This document shows, in pieces, positions 33,901-49,600 of a DNA stretch of 64,000 bases. Numbering within the stretch: position 1 is the stretch's first letter; each line of letters opens with the position of its first letter. The position numbers and the translations under genes are program-made. Below the pieces are notes generated by a model. That model searched no databases, had not been told where the DNA came from, and worked only from the letters and a program-made list of their open reading frames with translations. The DNA is taken from assembly GCA_015698045.1 (NCBI GenBank), contig BLAL01000011.1:188501-252500 (forward strand). The letters run 5' to 3'. This stretch comes from Rhizophagus clarus (Eukaryota; Glomeromycota; Glomeromycetes; Glomerales; Glomeraceae).

Positions 33901-36900
33901 ATAATATTGCATATTCGACGCGGATGTGAATCAATAACATCAAATTTCATTTGTGACTGGAGTCAAGTTTTTATCGAATCTTTAGAATCACCAGAGATAC
34001 CGTTAGTAAATTTTTTGGATAAGTCATTGTATGATATAAGTAATTCAATACTGTTTGAGAGAGTAGTTAATTCAACAATGCCATTTGAAAAGCTTTTACA
34101 TGATGAATTATTATGGTGCTTATCATGCATAGGATATCAACCATCTGATGAATATTATAAAAATTATATCAGGTATGTTTTTTACTTCTTTAATTGATTT
34201 AAATGATATTATTTTTTGATTTGATAATTTGATTAATTAGTTTTCTTGTTTGTAGCGCGTTGAACAACCAAATTTTAAATAATTCAAACTTTGTAGGATA
34301 TATAAAAACTAAAACCCTTGAATGGATCTTAAGAAATTGTCAAAATTGGCAATGTGAAGTAGCTTTAAATAAAGAGAATTTATCAAAATTTAATTGCTTC
34401 TCATTGACTTTAAAAAATTCCGTAAGAATAATTATTAAACAAACAATTGCAAAAATTTTATATTCGCTAGAAAAATTGTCAGCAACATCTACATTTTTCA
34501 ATAATGAGAATAGAGGAGAATTCGATGAGAGAAAGGAATTATCTGATTTATGGAAACGATTCTTTATGGATAATACAATAATTAATATTGATAATTTATG
34601 TGAACCAAAACCGTCTGTATATAAAATACCGTATTTAATTAATGATCTTGAATTTCCTTTTTCATATTATTTTATGAATCTAATTAATTATTATGAAAAG
34701 TATTATTATGAAGAATTAGATATATTAAAACAAGTTTCGGAGAATGTTGATGATGAATTGTACGAAGATCACGTTGAAGACTTTAAAAATAATTTGATTT
34801 CTATACATCCAAATTTTGAATATTTACAAAAATATTCAGAGTTCTATTATAGTGATTTTATTAGGATTATTTTATCATCTTGTTCCATAAAATTGACCAG
34901 TGAAAAAAATTTAGATTTTATTCTAAGACATTTAATCGGAGCAACTGAAGATAAAATTATTGATCCATTTATTCTACATATTTATTGGTGGAAACATTCG
35001 GATGAAATTTTAATTCAATTGAAACTAGTTGAAACTTTTCCACACATTATTACAAAAGCTCAAAATGATTTCATTGTTCATGGAAAACTTGGTCAATATA
35101 TTTTTAGAGAATCAATTAATTCGATTTTACAAAATATATGTAGTGATAAACCATGGAAACAGGATTTGGATTATATTTTATCAATTTTGTCCGTAATAGA
35201 AGTGACTGATAATGATTTGGGAAAATTTTCAAATTTGCAATTATTATTTATTTGTGATGATTTACTAAAGATAAATTCAATTCCATTAGAGGAAATCAAA
35301 AAAATTATTTATTTAGGAAAATCCGGCAAAAAGCAAGAATTTATTACAGCTGAAATTATCAACTTAGTATTCAGTAATCTAAGTGATAATATAATTTCAA
35401 GCATATTATTTATTACAAAAAATCTTAAACTTATTCCTTTAGAATCTGATACTCGGTTAATTCTTTACAAAAATATATTTTCAAAGTGCACTTTCAAATT
35501 AATGAGCGGTATAATTAGAAAAATATTTATTACTGAATTACAGCAAAATAAACAAATATTTTTCACGTTTATTAAGAATCCCGAAGAAGCTTTACAACTT
35601 TCAATTAGATTAAAAACCATTAATGATAGTTTCAAAAATATTGACTCATATAAAATAGAACTGTGCAGTGAAATAATTCAAACAATATTTAATGAATTTG
35701 AATTGAACGAATTATTATTTTATTTCAAATATTCAATTGAATCAATTATAACACAGCAAGAAGACTTATCTTTACAACAAATAACATCAATTGCATTTCT
35801 AAAAGAATTTATTAGTAAATTTTGGAATAATTATTTTCAAAAAAATGATTCTTTATCTAAATCAATTATTCAAAAAATTAATGAAGTAATAAAAATTAAT
35901 CATGCATCTATTAAATTTTTGCAATCTTATTTTGTGTTAAATTTATATCAGCAAAATTCTTTTGATACGAAACAACTTGAAATATTAAAGAAAGAATTTA
36001 TATGGCTAGAAAAATTTACCGATGTAGAATCAAAAAATCTTTCTAAACTTTGGAAACCAATTAGAAAAGTGAATTTTGAAGATTTTTATACCTTTTGTAA
36101 TAATCTAGTATTAGATAAATATCCATTTCTTTCAGTATTTTTAAAATATTATGAAAAATTAAGGCTTATTAAATATTTATATCCAATTATTAGATTTGTA
36201 AAAATTTTAAACTTTAAACTTGAACATCATTTAACCAGAAAAGAAGCTGAAAGTATAACATTTCACGAATTTATTAAAAAAGAATCTTCTGATGATGATG
36301 AATATGCTAGTTTAAAATCATTATTTGAAAAATTTGCATTCAGTTGGAATTCTACTATTAACTATATTATTCAGTATCAATCCAAAGAATTACCTCATAA
36401 TAAACCATTTTTGAATCTTGAACTTCCAGTAATTTTTGGATTAATTGATCAAAAAGATTCCGGAATATATTTATATGCTATTATAGATTTTTTAATCCAA
36501 TTACATAATGAATTTTTGAATAATATTAAGGCTATTTTTGCTAATAAATGTGAAAATTTATCTTGGAATAGTTTAATTTCTAGCATTATATCCAAGAAGG
36601 TGATGTACGCACAAGACAATAATTTTATCAATTATGAGTGGGATAATAAAATTTTTAAATATAGTCAGAGAAGTATGGAAGTAAATGATGATCGAACAAA
36701 TTTTATTTTTGATTTACAAAAAATTGAAATGAAATTAGCTAAAAAATTAATTCTCAACAAAGTTTGTTTTGAAATGGAAGATAATCAATTCTATATTAAA
36801 GATTTTTCATTCAAATATGAATTATTTCATAATTTTCCACGAATTCTTTTTGATATTAAAAAGATATTACCACAAGAACCTATTCCTGCAGATAAGATGT

Positions 36901-37665
36901 TAATGACTTTGGCAATGTTTCAACCTTCAAATTCTTTATTAATTTTAAATAATTCATTAGGTTCAATTGATTTATCCGAACTTTTATTCCATTTAGAAAT
37001 AATTCTTTGTTTTATTAAAGAATTATCAATTAAAAATAATAACATACCTATTTTAGATTTTGTTAATCATTGGTTAAAATTAGAAAGTTATAATATTAAA
37101 TTTATAGAAGGATTTTCTTTAAAACATATTGTAGTATTTTATGAATTGATTGAAGAACAAGTTGCTAATTCAATAATTCATGATATTGATGAAAAATTTA
37201 AAATTCCATTAACACAACAAACGAAGGATTTAATTAATAACATAATGAATTATTATGATACAGAAAATCAAAATCAACAACTTATTCCTGCTAAAGTGTT
37301 TGCATTTGCTTTAAAAAGATTCATTTATAGATTTTTATTAATCGATTCTAATATTGAAAATTTAAATTTAAGTATATATCTTTTGGATTTTACGTTAAAC
37401 TTATGGAATGATGTTGAAGAAGAACTGGTTGAAAAATTGTTTCCTACTTGTTTACTTGTATCTCATGCTTATAATTGTTATAATTTCATTGTCAGTGAAA
37501 TTGAGGTATTGTATTTGTATTTTTAATTTGTTTTTATTTAAATAAATTATTAACTTATTAATTTTATTATAATAGAAAACGAACGAAAGGCAAAATAGTA
37601 CATCCACATCAACTTCTAGAAAAACTTCAACAAGAATTAAAAAATTTAAAAAATTTACAGGTTGA
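24912..37665 (+). CDS. RNF213-like giant AAA protein without RING, copy 1
   Basis: Fourteen exons: 24912-25871, 25931-26760, 26850-28520, 28593-30495, 30574-31514, 31604-31691, 31759-31894, 31973-32129, 32203-32713, 32798-32852, 32927-33023, 33093-34172, 34256-37505 and 37576-37665; 11,769 bases, 3,922 residues. Residues ~9-115 are CBM20-like (LGDVKELGSWEK, YWRSD, IQYRYAI, DNRTL). The first AAA unit has Walker A GETGCGKTSL (~1782) split by intron 4, Walker B WILFDE (~1834) and the sensor strand LFATCNPYR. The second has GESGTSKSLA, a Walker B replaced by VVLLEN, SIIGISSRCLD, FHGLRDYYALVK and SSLLNRFEKQ, all in RNF213 order. The C-terminal ~1,080 residues are helical and contain no C-x-x-C pair, so the RING and RZ fingers of animal RNF213 are missing. 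RNF213 is a cytosolic AAA-type ubiquitin ligase in innate defence; here ligase activity is doubtful and an ATP-driven, carbohydrate-linked role is inference. Confidence 0.9.
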
Positions 37666-40600
37666 AAAGTGGCTTGACATTTTAAATACAGTAGTTATAT
37701 AAGTTATATATGTTCTTTTTTAGTAGTAAATTCAATTTACATTGTAGTACTTGATTTTTTTTTTTATTTTTTAAACGAATTTGTTCTCTATGTATACATT
37801 ATTATAATAAACCTTCAAATGTAATTATTCTATTGATAACGTTAAATTTGATCTTGCAATATGGATCAAATTAGTTAAAGCTGGAAATGAGATTGTAATA
37901 AAAATAAATTTTCGTCTCTGAGAAATATTTTGTTGATAATTGGGAGATTTTGTTTTAATATCGCGTTTGCAAATGTAGCAATATTTTAACTACAGCGTCG
38001 CTTTGATTCTTCATAAAAGTGATAGTTTACCTTTAGTTTACATTAGCATTTTATTTTAATTAAATCTGACGTCATCATATGACAAAACCGAATATTTAAT
38101 ACATATTTAAAGAAATAAAGAAGAAATATAAATGAAAAGAACAATATTATTGATATTACTACTTCTAAAATCCAAATATTATTAATTTCTAATTATTATT
38201 ACTAACATTTCTGGCCGTTTTATAAGTATTCTTGATCTTATTTTCATCAAAAAAGATAATAATTTCATCATTATATAATTGTCTTCTTCATCTTCTACAG
38301 TTCTTCCTTTTTGCATTCTTAGGCTAATCAATTTTGTTGAATTGACAATGTGGAAATTGGTATCGCATCGTGGCGTTGTGTTGTGCTGGTTGAAATCTAT
38401 TAATCTGTTATAACATCATTTAATCATATCAAATTATGATTTTTTTTAATTTTATTTCTTTCACTTGTCATTTTCTTCTTTCACTTTTCCCTTTCTTATT
38501 AGGTTTGATTTAATTAGCCGCAGTGCTCTATGTGAGTTTTATTGGACAGTTGAAAGTTTTAGATATTCGTTTTGGGTTCACTGTATTTTACCTTTTTTTT
38601 TTTTTTTTTACTTTGAAGAATAAATATTATCCCAGTTCGAAGGTTGATAAACGGAGTTATATCCGAAAATCTCAGCCTCATTTATTTCTTAAATTTTAGT
38701 TGAATAAAAGTTAACTTTTCTGTCGATAGACGCACTGAACACTTAACGATATCTAGGTTTTTATCATGAGTACAACGAATGAAAAATGAAAGAAATCTGC
38801 TTCCGTTCTTAATGAAGTGCCGAAGTTGAATATCCTGTAACTTGATGTTTAGATTCGAAGAATAGTAGGAAAAAGTTGGGCTATTATGTCGAAACAAACC
38901 TGGCTACACGTCGGTCTAATAGGAATGGGTTATTATATTCGGTGGGCTTCTTTCAATTTTGTATGAGGTCGGGCTATATGTCGATTCAACAACCAAAGCG
39001 TCCTTTACGTGTTGGCCTAGGAATGGCCAACGAGTTATTATATTCGGCGTGAGCTCCATATAAAATAACTTAATAAACAAATTATGTCGTTCCCTTTCTT
39101 TTCTTTTTTTTCGTTCAATTAATTTAGGTAGTGTCTGAATATGTTTTTCAACATGTTTTCTATCCAACTCTTCATATTTTCTATTCAAGTTAGATCAAAA
39201 ACAAAAATATTAAAGCATTCTGGTTGGAGGCTGGCCAGTTGGGTTGGGAAAAGGCAGAAGGACGTGAATATAAAACTATCAAGGGTGTGTAACGCTGGGG
39301 CCTGGGTGTGCTGTCAGCATAGTTTAACAAAACTATCAGTTATATAGTAAATTTACTATTGGATTTTTTCTCGTGATCGTCATATTGAGCTATCAAATGA
39401 ACTTTTCTAATTAATTCTCCACCTTAATAACTCTGAATTCTTTTCACTATTTTCTGTCAAAATTCTGCAAAAATATTCCGAACAATTACATTTTTCATGT
39501 GACAGCATGCTTTTTCCAATAAAAAAGTATTCAATTTTCGACATTAATGAGCGTTTACTCTCGGATACATTTCCATAAGAAAAACAATTATTTTTTCTTA
39601 AATATTTTTTGAAAAAGCGAGGCGATATGTTGTTTTTTTAGTTTTATTGTATATTCTTTATATTATTAAACTTGGGATTTTTTTTCTAATAAAAGATAGA
39701 GAAATTCCCGAATTTGATATATAAAATTTTATTAATAGATTTTTAATTAATATGATAAGACAGTACAAAAAAAATTTTAATTTACAGCACACCATATGTA
39801 AACTTATGATATCACGTATACCCACACTTTGTATAAACCTTATTAACCTCCTTGTTATTTTTTTCGTCTGTGCTCTGTAGGTTAATTTTGTAGTAGAACA
39901 CTCGTTTGCAGGGAATGAAGCGCACAGATTATTAAATAATCAAAGGTTAAATTATGTTTATAGCTCGAACAATTCTATATGTAAAAAGCTTCAATGCGAT
40001 TAGCGTTAAACTTATTTTGAAAACCTTAGTTGATTATGCCGATGATTCGATGACTAAAAGTGTGATCACACCGAAGCACAGAATATTGTGCGTGTTCGTC
40101 TTTTGTTTTTGTAATATGAAATATACTAGTCTATTGAGAATTAGGATCATGCAAATATTTATGCCCAGTAGTCAAAAATAGCTAAATAATCTTTGGTATA
40201 TTGATTATAAATGGATAACCGAACTGTTTAGTTCTTTTTTTTTTTTTGTCTTCCAAGTATAGTTACCGGGACACTCGGAAATAAAATTTCTGTTACATGG
40301 AACAATTACCGAACCAAAAACAAAAAATTGTTAAAAACGATCAAACGCTTGATGTGGTACAAAGAACAGCGATCACTAAAATAAAATTAGTCAAGTCTAT
40401 CTTGTATGAACAAAAGCATATTCTATATTGGGTTAGTGTCTCATAAGCATAGTTTTTGTTTCCAGATTTGTTTGTACAACTTTCATGAGTAACAGTAACA
40501 GTATTTAGTTAACGCCCAAAATATTGATTTTTTTTTTTCTCTTTTCTTTTTTTCATTAAACATAATCAATTATAATTACTGTCAATAATCGATCATTCAG

Positions 40601-40683
40601 TTTGTTCTAGATAGTAATTTAATTTTAAATAAATAAATTAATAAAATCCTTCGAATATCAATTGCACCCTTCTATTAACGAAC
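37666..40683. other. Spacer between the two giant genes
   Basis: An AATAAA at 37806-37811 could serve as polyadenylation signal of the first gene. GTTATTATATTCGG occurs at 38929-38942 and again 105 bases later, within an imperfect duplication. Frames at 38682-39347 and 39954-40181 do not look like genes. A poly-T run sits near 38591-38610. Otherwise nothing was recognised. Confidence 0.4.
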
Positions 40684-43600
40684 ATGAATGATTGGTTTGA
40701 CGGCAGTAGGTTATATAACGAAATCAAAATTACTTTCCATGTTCATTTGCCGGAAGGTATTGAAAAAAGAGGCCAACCCGTAGTTCTTGGTAGTAGGAAG
40801 GAATTAGGTTCATGGGAAACCCCTATTGTAAAGCTTCGTCAACAAAATCAAACATATTGGAAATCTGATCCAATTACTATTTCTTTTTTGCATTTACATT
40901 TCCTTCGTGTTACTCATGTGGATCCTATTCATTATAAATATGCTATTTATATATCTAAGTCTATGTTTAATAGAGGAAATGAAAAATTTGTCTTCGAAGG
41001 AATCGATGGAAATTTTAAAGATTGTCGCATGTTGAATATTGAAAGAAATGATCAATTTGATATATGGATGAACAATCATCAATATAGCTCATACGTTATA
41101 CGTGATTTTGCTTTTGTAGATTGTATTTATAATTCTATCAAGGGTGATAATCTGAAAGATCAAGTTATGAAATATCAATACTTATTATTCATTCACAATG
41201 ATCTTACGATCCGCGCTTCAAATCTTGATTTCATTCACAACCACATTGATGATAAATTCAAAGAAAAACGGCTTTTCTTATGTCTTCTCTTAGGATATTA
41301 TATTTCAAGAGAGAAAGGCACGTTTCATGAGTTGCCAGTTGATTTCCAATCTAAATTATTGCTTAGCGCACTCGAAGGCTATAAACAAGAAACCTTACTT
41401 TCGAATACTAAAGATCTAATGTATACTGCTATTATAACTCTAGTCTGTCATAATGCTTTCCAGATGCAATTTGATTGGCCAATTATTTTTACAATTTCGG
41501 CCGAAATTGATCCAAGTTATTCCTTCATTGATAAGTTAAAAACCTTAAAATATTCTGACAAAAATTTAGCAAAATTTGTTGAAACAATTGGACCTTATAT
41601 TGAAAATATAGGATCTCGAGCTTATGTTAAAGTTGCAAAGGTAACTTAATTATCGATTATACAAGTGATTTTGTTTCTCGAAGAAATATATATATATTTA
41701 TTTAATTTCTAATATTATTTTTTTTAGTGGTTAATTTTATTATGTCATAATACGGATTCTCTTCTTAAACTTTGGAGTGATGTTCTTTTACGCAATATTA
41801 AAATTGATAAAACTATATTTAGGTGCTATATCGAACAAATTCAAAAGAATATCTCTCATGATAATGATGATGCTGTTGCTTTAGAATCACGTTTTATGAA
41901 ACTTCCGATAAATTATCGATATGATTTGTCCGAAGTTTTCCAGTCTCGTACTTTATTCTTACTTGAGGATCCGAGCAGGGAATGGACAAAAGGAAATATT
42001 GCTGCTATTGAAAGACTTCTTCATAGTCTAAATTGGCATGGAGAAGAAGTTATTAAATCATTAGAATTAATATCCAAATCTCATACTTTGGAATTATTAA
42101 ATATATTTCCAGATCTTTTAGATAATTGGTTTCGTGGTGATTTTTCTGATAAAGAAAAAAAGATACCAAATATATGTACCACTTGGATTAAAAATCTTTC
42201 GTCCAGACTTTATAAAAGCACGGTTAATGGAAGATCATTAGACGAAAGCAAGTTTATTTTTCTGATATTTCAACAATTAGAATATATTCATCCTTTGCTT
42301 GGCTATAGGATTAATATTTGGCAAGGTTTAACGGACACTGCTATAAAAATAGTAAAGGAATGTTCAGAAATCCAAATCTTTGCCGCAACAATATTAATAG
42401 TAAACCTAGATCAAGATGAGGTTAAGGTATTATTTTTAAACTTGGTAAAAGAAATATTAAATAAGACCGTTCTACAAGCCGATGATGAGTTGTTACACAA
42501 TATATTTATAATTTGCTTTCACAAAGGCGAGATTTTAAAGGTTCCAAATTCGTAAGTTTAAATAATAATTCTTTCAAAAAAAAAAAAAAAAATAGTACTT
42601 TTTAATTTTAAAATATGCAACTAATTTATTATATATTTTTTAGGATGAGCGAAGATATTTTGTATCATATCATAACTATATTGCAAAATCAGTCGTCCGT
42701 ATTTACTTCTTCGCAACATCATTTAAATATTTTAAAATCTAGTAAATTTTGGAACATTATATTACATGCTGATGGGAGTGTTGCAAAACTTAACTCACAT
42801 CCATTTATTAAACGTGTTAGAGATTCCATTAACGAGCTTAGCTTATTATTTGTTGAAAAAATGATTGATGTACAATTGTTACAACAACTTTTAGAACTTC
42901 CTGACAAAAAACTGGTTCGACATTTTTGTTCAGCTGCAAAAATGGGTTTTTTAGATTTTTTTCAAGAAGTGATTGTCACTCGTGATGAAATCGCGAAGAT
43001 TAGAAAGCTTTATGATGATTATCGATCTCGACTGGACATACTTCTCAATTTTTATACCGGATTATGTCCAATTGCTCAAGTAACAGATGTAGATGATTAT
43101 ATTCGAGATGTAAAACAGCATACGACAAATCTGGATAAAGTAGAGGTGAAGCAAGTGTTAGCGCCAGATTACTTGTCGTTCCATGAGAAAACTTTGGTGA
43201 GCGCGAAGCGTTGCTACAAGTTTCGCCAATCTCAAACTTTTCGAAATATCTTTGAAACTTGTATCAAGGAAGTTGCTGCAGCAACAAAAGTAGAATATGT
43301 AGCACAGATATTAATACCAATTGTTTTTGAAAAGTATAGTACTCTATGTAAACAGCTTGAAGAATGGGAAAAACTTAAGTGTTCAGAAGCATATTTACTT
43401 TGGAAAAACGTTAAAGATGTTAACTTAGAGCTTGATTTAATGGATGATTATAATATAGATAAAAGCGAAGAATTACTAATAGCTCTTGACAATTTTTCAA
43501 AATGGATCGAACAACTTGAGAATTTAGAAAAGGTTGTGGTAATTTTTGGGGTGCAACATGATGATGACGATTGGTTATCTAAATCAATTCGTAATTTAAA

Positions 43601-46600
43601 AGATGATTCCATGGAACTTGAAAAAACGAATAATCTTTTCGATTACCTTAATAAGAATCTTATTAAGGTAAATCAAAATTGTTGGAAATTAATAAAAGAG
43701 TTATCACAAGCTGATGACCTTATAGAATTTTTAAAGAAAGTTAATAATCATGATATTAAAAATTTGTTCAATGATGCGAATGATCATTCAGATGAAAAAT
43801 TGATTCAAATTTCATTACTTGTTCATGTGAATCAATTTTTATTTCCTCTATTGAATAATGCAAAGACTATTACCGATTTTTTAGGGGAGTTACTTCATAT
43901 TATTGAGAAAGATCATACTTTAGGAGAAAAGGTTTCATCATGTAATAGCAACAATGCAATGTTTCAAAATATGTACAACAACATTCAAAATCGCGACAAA
44001 AGTACTAAGGAAAAAATCAAGAATGCTGTGCTTAATGGAACTTATACTTTCACACGTGATGAGGAAAAAGGAAGTTGTTTGGTTTCTTTAGAATATCTCT
44101 CTGAATCTAACGTAATGTATAATTTAAATGAGATTCTGGATTTACGCAGACGTGCTTTGTTGATTGACGAATCAATTATTAAAATAATAACTGACAATGA
44201 TGAGGAAGTGTCAAAGAATGTTGTGGATGAATTTATTCATCAAGTCGATGTTGTACAAGAAATAAGTAATACAGCATCTATGTTAATGCAAATTGGCCAT
44301 TTTTGTTATAGAAAATTTGAAAAGAAATTACAAGGGACAGATAACATGGAAGATTATCGTAATTTTTTAAAAGATGAGCTTGAAAGATGGTATGTTTTGA
44401 TATTTGGAATTATGTTCTTATTCTTTATTTTAATATTGCAAGAAAGTTAATGAGTTTTGTTTTTACAAATTTATAGGCAAGTCATGTTGGATCATGCGCA
44501 TAAAAGATGTTATTATTTAACATTCTTTTATTCCTACCATATCTTGTCATTCTATGATTATTTTACATCGGAAAGTTTGGATAAGAAAAATGAAGAGGAA
44601 TGCAAAACGTTGATTAGATTTGTAAATAGTAAAGCTCAATTACCATCTCATGAGGACGTTCAAGGAATTTTACATGGATTGAAAGATCATTTTGAAATTC
44701 TTTGTGAAATTGGAAATGAATTAGAAAAAATTTTTAGGAATATTCCAAAACAATGGCGTAAACTTAAAGGTGCTGAACAACTTGATCTTATTACAAAAGG
44801 CAAATTATTTGTCGCTGCTTATATTGATAAGATACAAGTTCCAAACATGATTATGAAATTATACGCTAATTATGGATATTATCCCGAACCATGGCAGATT
44901 TTGATATGTACGTCAACAACAACAATGGAAGAACTTACGATTTTCATCAAAAGATGTTTTTTTGCGTCAAATAATGGATATAAAAATCACTTGTTCTGTA
45001 TCGTAAATTTAGAACTATTAGAATTTGAATTACAATGCAATTTTATAAAATATATTAGAGCAATGCAATTGGAATATAAGAATGAAAATTATCTATTAAC
45101 ATTTCTTTGTTATCGAAAATCTGAGATGTCTAATAATATTTTAGATCAATTTTCTTTAGAAGCTCGAGAAATTAATGGTTTTGATACTGAAATTACCGGA
45201 ATAACACAAGAAGTTTATCAGGAGTTATTCACACATGTAACATGTGTCTCTTCTGATTTATCCGGCCAAGGGAAAACAGAATGGATTAAAGAAACTAGTC
45301 ATTCTAAACAAAAAATTCCACTCGGTTTCTTAATAAGCGATAATATGGATCTTAAATATCTTGTAAATAAGCTTAAATCTTGCAAACTTAAACAGACGCA
45401 AAGCTTGCATATCAATATTTTATCAACTGATTATCCTGAAGAAGTGAATTTATTTTTATTTGAACTGTTGACTTTTAAATTAGTTTCATATAATAATATA
45501 ATTGTTTCAATTCCTGATATTTTTATTTTTATTGAAATATCATCATCAATAAAACAAAATTTGCTTATAAATCTTCCTATATTAAGATGTTCCCATCATA
45601 AATACTTGAATTGGAATATTGAAAACCTTAGAGTATCACAAGAAATAACGAATCCAGTTCAAATAATTTGTCATTTTTTGAAATTATATGATCTTGAAAT
45701 CGAAGAAAATTTATTTCATGATATTAAACGTCCATTACCAGAAGAATTTTGTCAACATCTCATTATGAAATATTTTTTGAATAAAAGTGGCAAATTTATA
45801 TTATCATTTAAATATATTGAAATTTTTGCTAATATCTTAATGGATCAACTAATTAGATTTTGTTCTAGTCAATATTTCACAATAAATAATTTAAAATTGA
45901 GTTTAAAAGAAGCTAATATTGGATCGACTATAATTAAGTCATTATTAAGTACTTCAAAAGATTTCATAATTCAATCTATTAAAGCAAAGTCAGCACAATT
46001 TAAATATTTAACTTCTGTACATGAGAATAAGATTGAGAAATTTGATAATTTACTTTATAATATTTATTTTTTTAATTCTCATACTTCAAACTCCTATATT
46101 TTATATAATGATAAGAATGAAGTACCTGATAACATTAAATTATTATTAAATGGACAAGAATTAGAAGATTATAATACAATGGCCACAACAGAACTTCTTG
46201 TAAAATTAGAAACAGTAGCACGTAGTTCAAATGAAAAATTGAATCTTCCAGAGTATGCTTTAACCGTGGATAATCTGATGAAGATTGTTTTGATTCTTTT
46301 AAGAGTACGCGCAAGCATTCCAGTTGTGATTTGCGGCGAAGTGGGATGTGGCAAAGTAAGTCATTAATTATCAAAATAATTATAATTTGTTATTAATATA
46401 GTTATCTGACAATTTTTATTACTTTATTTAGACATGTTTGATAACATATTTGGCCAGGATAGTTGAAGTCCAATTCTATACTCTTAACCTTCATGCTGGG
46501 ATTGATGAAGAAACTATCATGATATTTATGGAAGATGCTTTGAAAAAAGCCGAAAAAGATGAAACGTGGATATTATTTGATGAAATTAATACATGTAATC

Positions 46601-49600
46601 ATTTAGGATTACTTGCAGAAGTTATATCCAATAGAAAATTTATGGATGAACCTATTCATTCAAATGTTCGTTTATTTGCTACCTGTAATCCATACCGACG
46701 TCATACAAGAGTTCAAAGTGAGGAAAATAAAGACAAAAAATGTGATGAAAACAAAATTAATCTTATTTATCAAGTCAAACCACTACCTGATAAAATTTTG
46801 GATTATGTTTGGGATCTTGACGTTATAAAATCAAATGATGAGCGTAGATACATTCAATCTATGGTTGAAATAGAATTAAAAAATGATTTAGCAGATCCTG
46901 TATTTCCTGAACTCTTATTTGCTTCTCAAACATTCATACGAAAAGTGGAGGAATCATATAGTGTTAGTCTACGTGATATAAAACGAGCTATAACGTTGGT
47001 GAAGTTCTTTTATAATTCACTTGAGAATCGACCGGCAAACAAAAAGGGACAAAAATATCCACCATCTGGAAATCCAACTATAATAACTAGATCGTATATT
47101 TTAGCACTTAGTATTTGTTATCATTCTCGATTACATAACCAAGAATTACATAAACAATATCGATGTGAAATTGAACAAATATTACGAAATCACGAAATTT
47201 ATGTAGAAGAAAATATGTTTTCTAAAATTATTCGGGAAGAACAGGAAGATTATATTAATAGAATGCAATTTCCTCAGAATATAGTCAAGAATGAAGCTTT
47301 ATTAGAAAATGTTTTAGTTACAATCATTTGTATTTTAACTAGAATTCCTGTATTTATAATTGGAGAAACGGGGTATGTAATATTTATGATTAATTGAATT
47401 TTTCTGAATATAATTACTAAATTATTTTTTAATATATTTTTATTAACAGCTCATCTAAGTCTTTAGCTATTCGTATTATAAATTCAAATTTATGTGGAAC
47501 AGATTCTGACGATGAATATTTTAAATCTTTACCACAGGTATTGTATATTATTATTAGTCTGGTGTAACGAAGGACTATTTATAATACATATATACTGTAT
47601 TGATGAGCAGTATATTATTATATCTATTTTATTAATTACTTTAAAATTTATATTATAAATACTAGATTCGTTTATTTCCACAGCAAGTTTCCTTATCTAC
47701 AACTTCAAATGATATAATCAAAGTGTTTAATAAAGCTAATGAATATCAGGGAACAACTTCTAAGAAATCTCCTGTTATTAGCGTGGTTTTACTTGAGAAT
47801 AGTAAGTATTATTATGATGTACGATTTTTTTTATTCATTTTTAATAAAAATTATTGTTACTACTGTTTGCTAGTTGAATTGGCCGAAGCAAGTTTTCTCA
47901 ATCCTTTGAAAATACTTCACTCTTTGATTGAGCCAAATTGTCCAGCCATATGGCCAACCGTTTCAGTAGTGGGAATATCTAATTATCGCCTTGATATTAG
48001 TAAAAGTAATCGTGCAATACTTGTTCAAAGGTATGCTATTTTACTCAATGTATTGTTTAGTATATTCTATTCTTTATTAATTTATTTCGTTATTTTATCT
48101 TTAGACCGCAGTTTGATATGGATAATTTAATTAGTGTCACCAGCTGTTTGTTAGGTACAAAAAGTACTGGATTAAAGTCTATAGTCAAAGCATATTTGAA
48201 TTACGAGAAACACGGTCAAAAATTACCTAATTTTCATGGTCTTCGTGACTATTATGCCTTAGTCAAACAGTTATTAACTGAAGAAGTGACTCCCGATGGT
48301 ATTCAAATGGCGTTAGCCCGTAATTTTGGGGGAATAGAGAATAGTGATAAATTATGTGAAAAATATTTTGGAGATGTTATTAAAAATTTTAATAATGATA
48401 ACTCATGGTCGTGTAAACAAATCTCAATTGAAAAATTAATCGATTCAAATTTAGATGATCCAAATGCACGTTATTTAATGGTTATCGGTAAAAGTGATTC
48501 AATTGTAAATTTATTGACATATCAGTTAAAACGAAAAGATTTGGATCCTGTTATAATTTTAGGATCACAATTTCCTAATGATCAGGATGATTATTTTTAT
48601 AGTGTTTTAACAAAGATCATTGTAAGTATTTAGTTTCATTTATAAAAACAAATTTATTTTAATATATTAATTTTGTATTATTTGTACTTTAGATGTGTAT
48701 TAAAACAGGCAGACCATTGATTCTAACAGATTTGAAAATGATATACGGTAATTTTTTTATTTTGGTTACCAGTAAATAATGATAAATGTTACAAAAAATT
48801 GTTATAATTGAAAATTAATCTTTGATATTTAATAGGAAATCTTTATGATTTATGGAATCGGAATTATGTTATTGTAGAAAATGATGGAAGTGCAAAGTAT
48901 TTTACAAATATTACACTCGGAGCATGTGAAAATTCTACACTGTAAGGATTTATTATTCGTATATGTTAAAGTTTTTTTTTTAATTTTAATAGTTTGTCTT
49001 GATTCATATTTTATTAGCTTCGTTCCTTCGAGTTTTAAATGTTTTCTTGTTATGGATGAGATGGAATTGCCTTTAGCTGATTCTTCACTTCTAAGTCGAT
49101 TTGAAAAACAAAAGATGTCGATTGATAATATACTTAACGATAGGCAAATGTTGATAGTAAAAGATTTGTTTATCTGGATAAACAAAATGTTAACTTCGTT
49201 TGAATCTACTCCTGATATTCAAACACACAATAAATTTATCGAGAAGGATCTATTTATTGGATTTGATGATGACGAAACCTTACAAAGCTTAGTTATTAAT
49301 ATTATTAAGAATAATCCTGAAGCTGAAGCCGAAGTGATTTTAGAAAAATGCAAAGAATGCTTAATTGCAATAGCATCTCCTGATGGAATTATAAGAGCTG
49401 AACTATCAACTTTAGAGCGAGATGAATTTAATAAATGGAAACATGTTTATTTCCATCAACAATATCATGATAGTCTTTATGATTATTTTAGCGCCTTACT
49501 TAATCAAGAAAAGTCATTTGCAGGTCTAAAAGAACATTTAATAATCGTTAGCACGTTCTCTAAAATTAATGTAGATATTAAAATTTGTTTACAAGATCTT

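Noticed and set aside
38682-39347. Minus- and plus-strand ORFs of 68-90 codons
   Set aside because: They overlap an imperfect duplication and show no coding features or splice context.
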